Shown here piece after piece: positions 61,501 to 64,000 of a stretch of 64,000 nucleotides of DNA (its first letter is position 1; each line of letters starts with the position of its first letter). Position numbers and translations under genes: made by a program. The notes beneath the pieces were generated by a model that ran no database searches, was not told the DNA's origin, and saw only the letters and a list, made by a program, of their open reading frames with translations. This DNA is from Rhodobacterales bacterium (GTDB lineage: Bacteria; Pseudomonadota; Alphaproteobacteria; Rhizobiales; Stappiaceae), in the NCBI GenBank assembly GCA_008107755.1, contig VIRH01000137.1:310001-374000 (forward strand), read 5' to 3'.

Positions 61501-62089
61501 GTGCCTTTTGCGCGCCGCCGTCGCTCATCAGATCGATGACGGAGGCCAGCGCCCGGCCAAAGGTGCTTTCAGGTTCGAGCTCTGCCCGGTGCAGGACACT
61601 GCCAAGGGCTTCGGCCATCAGTTCGGCGGCAATGCGGTCGTCGAGCACGGCGAAATGGCCGGCGACATTTGCTTCCAGCGGAAACTGGTGCAGCAAGGCC
61701 TCGCAAAAACCATGGATGGTCTGGATCTTGAGGCCGCCCGGCGTCTCCAGGGCCCGTGCGAACAGACGCCTTGCCATGGCGATGCGGGCAGCATCCGGTT
61801 TTCTGCCTTCGATGTCCTGCAGTTCGGCCGCAAGAGCCTCGTCTGCCATCGTCACCCAGCTTCCCAGGATCTTGAAGACGCGGTTCGCCATTTCGGCCGC
61901 GGCCGCCTTGGTGAAGGTCAGCGCGAGAATACGGCTGGGATCGGTGCCGTCCAGCAGCAGCCGGACAACCCTGCGCGAAAGGACGAATGTCTTGCCGGAG
62001 CCGGCATTCGCACTCACCCAGGCCGAGGCACGCGGACGCGATGCCAGATCCTGGCGCTCTCTCGTCAGTTGCGGGATCTGGAAGCTCAT
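58583..62089 (-). CDS. addA: Double-strand break repair helicase-nuclease AddA
   Basis: 1168 residues. UvrD-like SF1 helicase: Walker A in ANAGSGKTFVLSRRVV, DEAQDTSPRQWE, later FAVGDEKQSIYSFQGA, RIMTVHGSKGLEA and LYVALTRAEDRL; the C-terminus has a RecB-type nuclease with GQIDRLL and VVIVDYKTN (catalytic Asp and Lys). With AddB it resects double-strand breaks up to Chi-like sites and loads RecA. ATG 62089 has GGAGG 8 bases upstream and overlaps the addB stop as ATGA. Confidence 0.97.
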   Translation of the reverse strand: MSFQIPQLTRERQDLASRPRASAWVSANAGSGKTFVLSRRVVRLLLDGTDPSRILALTFTKAAAAEMANRVFKILGSWVTMADEALAAELQDIEGRKPDAARIAMARRLFARALETPGGLKIQTIHGFCEALLHQFPLEANVAGHFAVLDDRIAAELMAEALGSVLHRAELEPESTFGRALASVIDLMSDGGAQKALEELIQNRDAFRRWTVDADGLEKALSELADLLEVDPALSLGAFDLRFQGECPFDRNTCLSYAEALNTGAKTDQARADALVAASGLQNATAFREAWLQIFLTAKLEPRKSLATKKVASDFPEMVDALQGEQARLIDLLDERRKVVTFEGTVSLLHLADAVIRNYERAKTAKGYLDFEDLVVKTATLLQKSDAALWVQYKLDQGLDHILVDEAQDTSPRQWEVVTSLASEFFSGAGAHERTRTLFAVGDEKQSIYSFQGAVPAYFDAMRRAFETQAKLAEQEFHSVNLQLSFRSTPDVLGAVDKVFEDEGAHRGLSQDVRAPVHEAIRRDPGIVDLWPLEAEAEIDEPDDWRQPIDRVGSGSPMLKVAQRIAAEIETWMRDGTAGPGDVMILVRKRGPFVDALNRELKLRDIPAAGSDRLILTDHIAVKDLAALGHFLLLPEDDLSLAAVLKSPLFDLVDEDLLEIGRDTAEKSRPGTLWQMLVKRSDESEKWRKVRARLEDWRARADFVPPYEFYARLLGADGGRRAFRARLGVEVDDVLDEFLALTMAYEQAGTPGLEGFLAWMAAAPTEIKRELTNTKGMVRIMTVHGSKGLEARIVILVDPGAAPVSAIHDPAFLPRKRLDNELLPPALVWLPPKADRTPWHDKAIEGLREAQEEEYRRLLYVALTRAEDRLIVCGWEPKRGAHENCWYSMVERALKPEARELVDPAGSVIGWRWQKTAAAPEQGESAHADAGSEDAPEAETLPDWLTRQVQPLPRRKRLQPSRAFEAMEEKEGVEPMPVLSRLQASRQPASWPLERGRLVHRLLELLPDLPVGDRREAAATYLTTALRPEFGSYRETLLGEISAILENDDFAPVFSPEARAEVPLVGTIRAADGTEVEISGQIDRLLVSTDRVVIVDYKTNLNPPATTAEVPLEYRAQLCVYREMLRRIYPDREVSACLLWTAVPSMMEIPAEILDSTFAALRPDGSTA

Positions 62090-64000
62090 GCGTCGTCCTC
62101 CCCGCCGCCAAGGGCCCATTCCTGCGTGCGCGCAAGATGGTCGTAATCGCCGTCCATCTGACGCTCGCGCATCACGCGGGCGCGCGACAGGTAGCCCGTT
62201 TCGGGCTTGGCATAATGCGCGACCAGTTGCTCCAGCCGCGCCCAGGCGTCCTCGACCAGCTCCTCGAGCAGCGCGTCCTTCGGATTGCGCAGCGCCTCGA
62301 GGACAGGATCGGTCCCGCCCTTGAGCTGCAGGTAAAGAAGTTCGGTCACCGGAACATCCGCCGGAACGTCCTTGAAGCCGTGACGCGCGATCATGGCAGC
62401 CTCCAGCAAAAGTTGCGGTGACAGCAGCGCCTCGACCTGCTTCTGAGAGGGAACCTGGCCTGTCTTGTAATCGATAACCGACAGTCCGCCGTCTGCGAGC
62501 AGATCGATCCGGTCCGCGCGGCCGCGGAGCCGGAACTCATAGCCCGGCAGCCTGAGGTCCACCCCGCCGCCGATCTCGAGGAAGCGACGGCCGACGCGTT
62601 TCGAGCGGGTCGCCTCATAGCCGACGAAGCCGGCGGCGATCTTCTGGAACCGCGGCCACCAGAGCGCTCGGATCGCGGGAAAGGCATCGAGCGGTTCGAA
62701 AAGCTCTTCGCCGATTGCGGTCAGCGCAGCGACGGCCGTCTCGTCGAACGGGCCTGTCCAGGTCGACAGAAAATCCGCCAGAGCGTCATGGATGAGGTTG
62801 CCCTTGTCGGCAGCTCCGGGCTCACCGCCGATCGGGTCGACCGGCTGAAGGTCCAGAACGTGGCGCGCGAAAATTGAATAGGGGTCGCGGATGAGCCGCT
62901 CGATCTCGGTGATGGAGAGCGACTTCGGCCGGGCGGTGAGGTCTGGCCGCGGTTCGGGCCGCATGGCCGGGCGCACCGGGCCGGATGGCCGGTCCACGGC
63001 GGCGGCCAGACGGGAATAGACGCTGCCTCGAGCTTCCATCGCACGTGTCACCGTGTCGCCGGCGAGCGTCGTCAGCCTTTGCAGCCAGCGGGAAGCAACC
63101 GTTGGAGCACCGTCGGCACGCGCCGCCCGCGACAGGAGTACGCGTCCGGCGCCGAGCCCCTGCGCAAAGTCATGGGCTGCCGCCCCGAGCCGGCGCTCCG
63201 GCGGCTCAAGTCCCATGTCGCGCTTCATGGGTCTGTTCAGCCAAGGGTCGTTGCGCGTGCGCTGGGGCCAGACGCCTTCGTTCAGACCGCCCAATACCGC
63301 GAAATCAAAGCTCTGCAACCGCGCTTCCATCGGCCCCAGGATCTGGACCCTCGGGTCGCCCGGAAGGCGGCGACGAACGGCCTGGCCGGACATCAGCGCC
63401 GGCAGCAACGAGGGCCATTCGGGTGCCGGCACCTCCAACCCGCTTGCATCGGCTTCCAGAAGCCCGGTCAGAAACAGCGCCAGCGCCTCACCGGCTTCGC
63501 CCGAATACAGCTCTTCCACGGACCCGGTTTCATCTTGCGCAATTGCCTGAAGTACGTCGACATGTCGTCTGGCAAGCTCCGTGACCAAGACCGGCTCACT
63601 GGACGTCGCCAGCTCTTCCAGCGGGCGGAGTGCGTCCGACAGGCGGTCTACGAGGTTCGCAATGACATCCCAGTCTTCGTCGTGGATCTTTTTCCAGCGG
63701 GGCACATGTCTGGACCGGCCGACATCCTCCCGGCTGGCCTCCACGGCCAGTTTCAGACCTTCCGTACCGGGCCGCGCGCGCGGTCCCCGTACGACGCCGC
63801 GCTCCAGCGCCCTGGCTGCCGAGCGAATGTCCTTGACCGGCAGCCCCAGACGCGCCAGCGGGTGCTTGAGCAGCGAAAGCAGGTCGATGGGTTCGCAGCC
63901 GCCAAGCGCGAGACGTGCCGCCAGAAGCGCGAGGATCGCCGGCGCGGTCTGATCGAGCGGCCGGCCGGCACTGTCGTCGACCTGGATATTCCAGCGTGCA
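62086..64000 (-). CDS. addB: AddB, C-terminal part (5' end outside window)
   Basis: The frame is open to the right edge, so about the last 637 residues are seen; the N-terminal inactive helicase part lies outside. The C-terminal PD-(D/E)XK nuclease is visible (FRLRGRADRIDLLADGGLSVIDYKTGQVPS), as is the family block LSITEIERLIRDPYSIFARHVLDL. Together with AddA it makes the dual-nuclease AddAB complex in place of RecBCD. Stop and addA start overlap by four bases. Confidence 0.93.
   Translation of the reverse strand, partial: ARWNIQVDDSAGRPLDQTAPAILALLAARLALGGCEPIDLLSLLKHPLARLGLPVKDIRSAARALERGVVRGPRARPGTEGLKLAVEASREDVGRSRHVPRWKKIHDEDWDVIANLVDRLSDALRPLEELATSSEPVLVTELARRHVDVLQAIAQDETGSVEELYSGEAGEALALFLTGLLEADASGLEVPAPEWPSLLPALMSGQAVRRRLPGDPRVQILGPMEARLQSFDFAVLGGLNEGVWPQRTRNDPWLNRPMKRDMGLEPPERRLGAAAHDFAQGLGAGRVLLSRAARADGAPTVASRWLQRLTTLAGDTVTRAMEARGSVYSRLAAAVDRPSGPVRPAMRPEPRPDLTARPKSLSITEIERLIRDPYSIFARHVLDLQPVDPIGGEPGAADKGNLIHDALADFLSTWTGPFDETAVAALTAIGEELFEPLDAFPAIRALWWPRFQKIAAGFVGYEATRSKRVGRRFLEIGGGVDLRLPGYEFRLRGRADRIDLLADGGLSVIDYKTGQVPSQKQVEALLSPQLLLEAAMIARHGFKDVPADVPVTELLYLQLKGGTDPVLEALRNPKDALLEELVEDAWARLEQLVAHYAKPETGYLSRARVMRERQMDGDYDHLARTQEWALGGGEDDA

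Overview
The window looks like a chromosomal segment of an alphaproteobacterium in the order Hyphomicrobiales. A Stappiaceae relative (Roseibium/Labrenzia/Stappia-like) is my guess, but that assignment is inference. Support comes from the gene order aroA-cmk-rpsA with a class II (CP4-like) EPSP synthase, a FYDLN-acid (TIGR02300) protein, AddAB instead of RecBCD, a CIRCE-controlled groESL, many SBP-type importers and an overall GC content near 60 percent. There is no sign of a phage, a CRISPR array or an rRNA operon. One tRNA (Ala-GGC) is present.

Layout. 1-1 kb: end of a large unknown protein and a gene-poor stretch of lower GC. 1-10.5 kb: a peptide-type ABC importer operon (SBP, two permeases, double ATPase) ending in a CocE/NonD hydrolase, with a divergent HTH regulator and an M20 amidohydrolase. 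10.7-15.1 kb: an accessory patch with an IS3-family remnant, a MerR/CDF zinc-efflux pair and an AraC/MFS pair. 15.2-24 kb: housekeeping and stress genes, including two adjacent nuclease-fold-like proteins, groESL, a periplasmic glutathione peroxidase, an L,D-transpeptidase, an IsdG-like monooxygenase and an AhpD-like protein that may start with ATA. 24-29 kb: GDPD, a Ktr-type potassium system, a frameshifted zinc-protease gene and tRNA-Ala. 29-33.4 kb: aroA-cmk-rpsA.

34.2-42.1 kb holds the most coherent catabolic module. The divergent operons mtnK-mtnA-SorC regulator-class II aldolase and a ribose-type ABC importer share a short intergenic operator. Together they could import 5-methylthioribose or 5-deoxyribose, phosphorylate it, isomerise it and cleave it to DHAP plus a small aldehyde. 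42.3-45.3 kb: an XRE-cupin regulator and a dimethylglycine/sarcosine dehydrogenase-like flavoprotein. 45.4-51.5 kb: a probable oxidised-purine module with a nucleobase deaminase, a long leader with a compact RNA fold (possible xanthine riboswitch), an NMT1-type ABC importer, an 8-oxoguanine-deaminase-like amidohydrolase and a 2OG/Fe(II)-type oxygenase.

51.6-64 kb is mostly core: an FKBP, sppA, ihfB, a LapA-like protein, an ornithine-cyclodeaminase-like protein, a TRIC channel, grpE, trxA and addA-addB (addB runs off the window).
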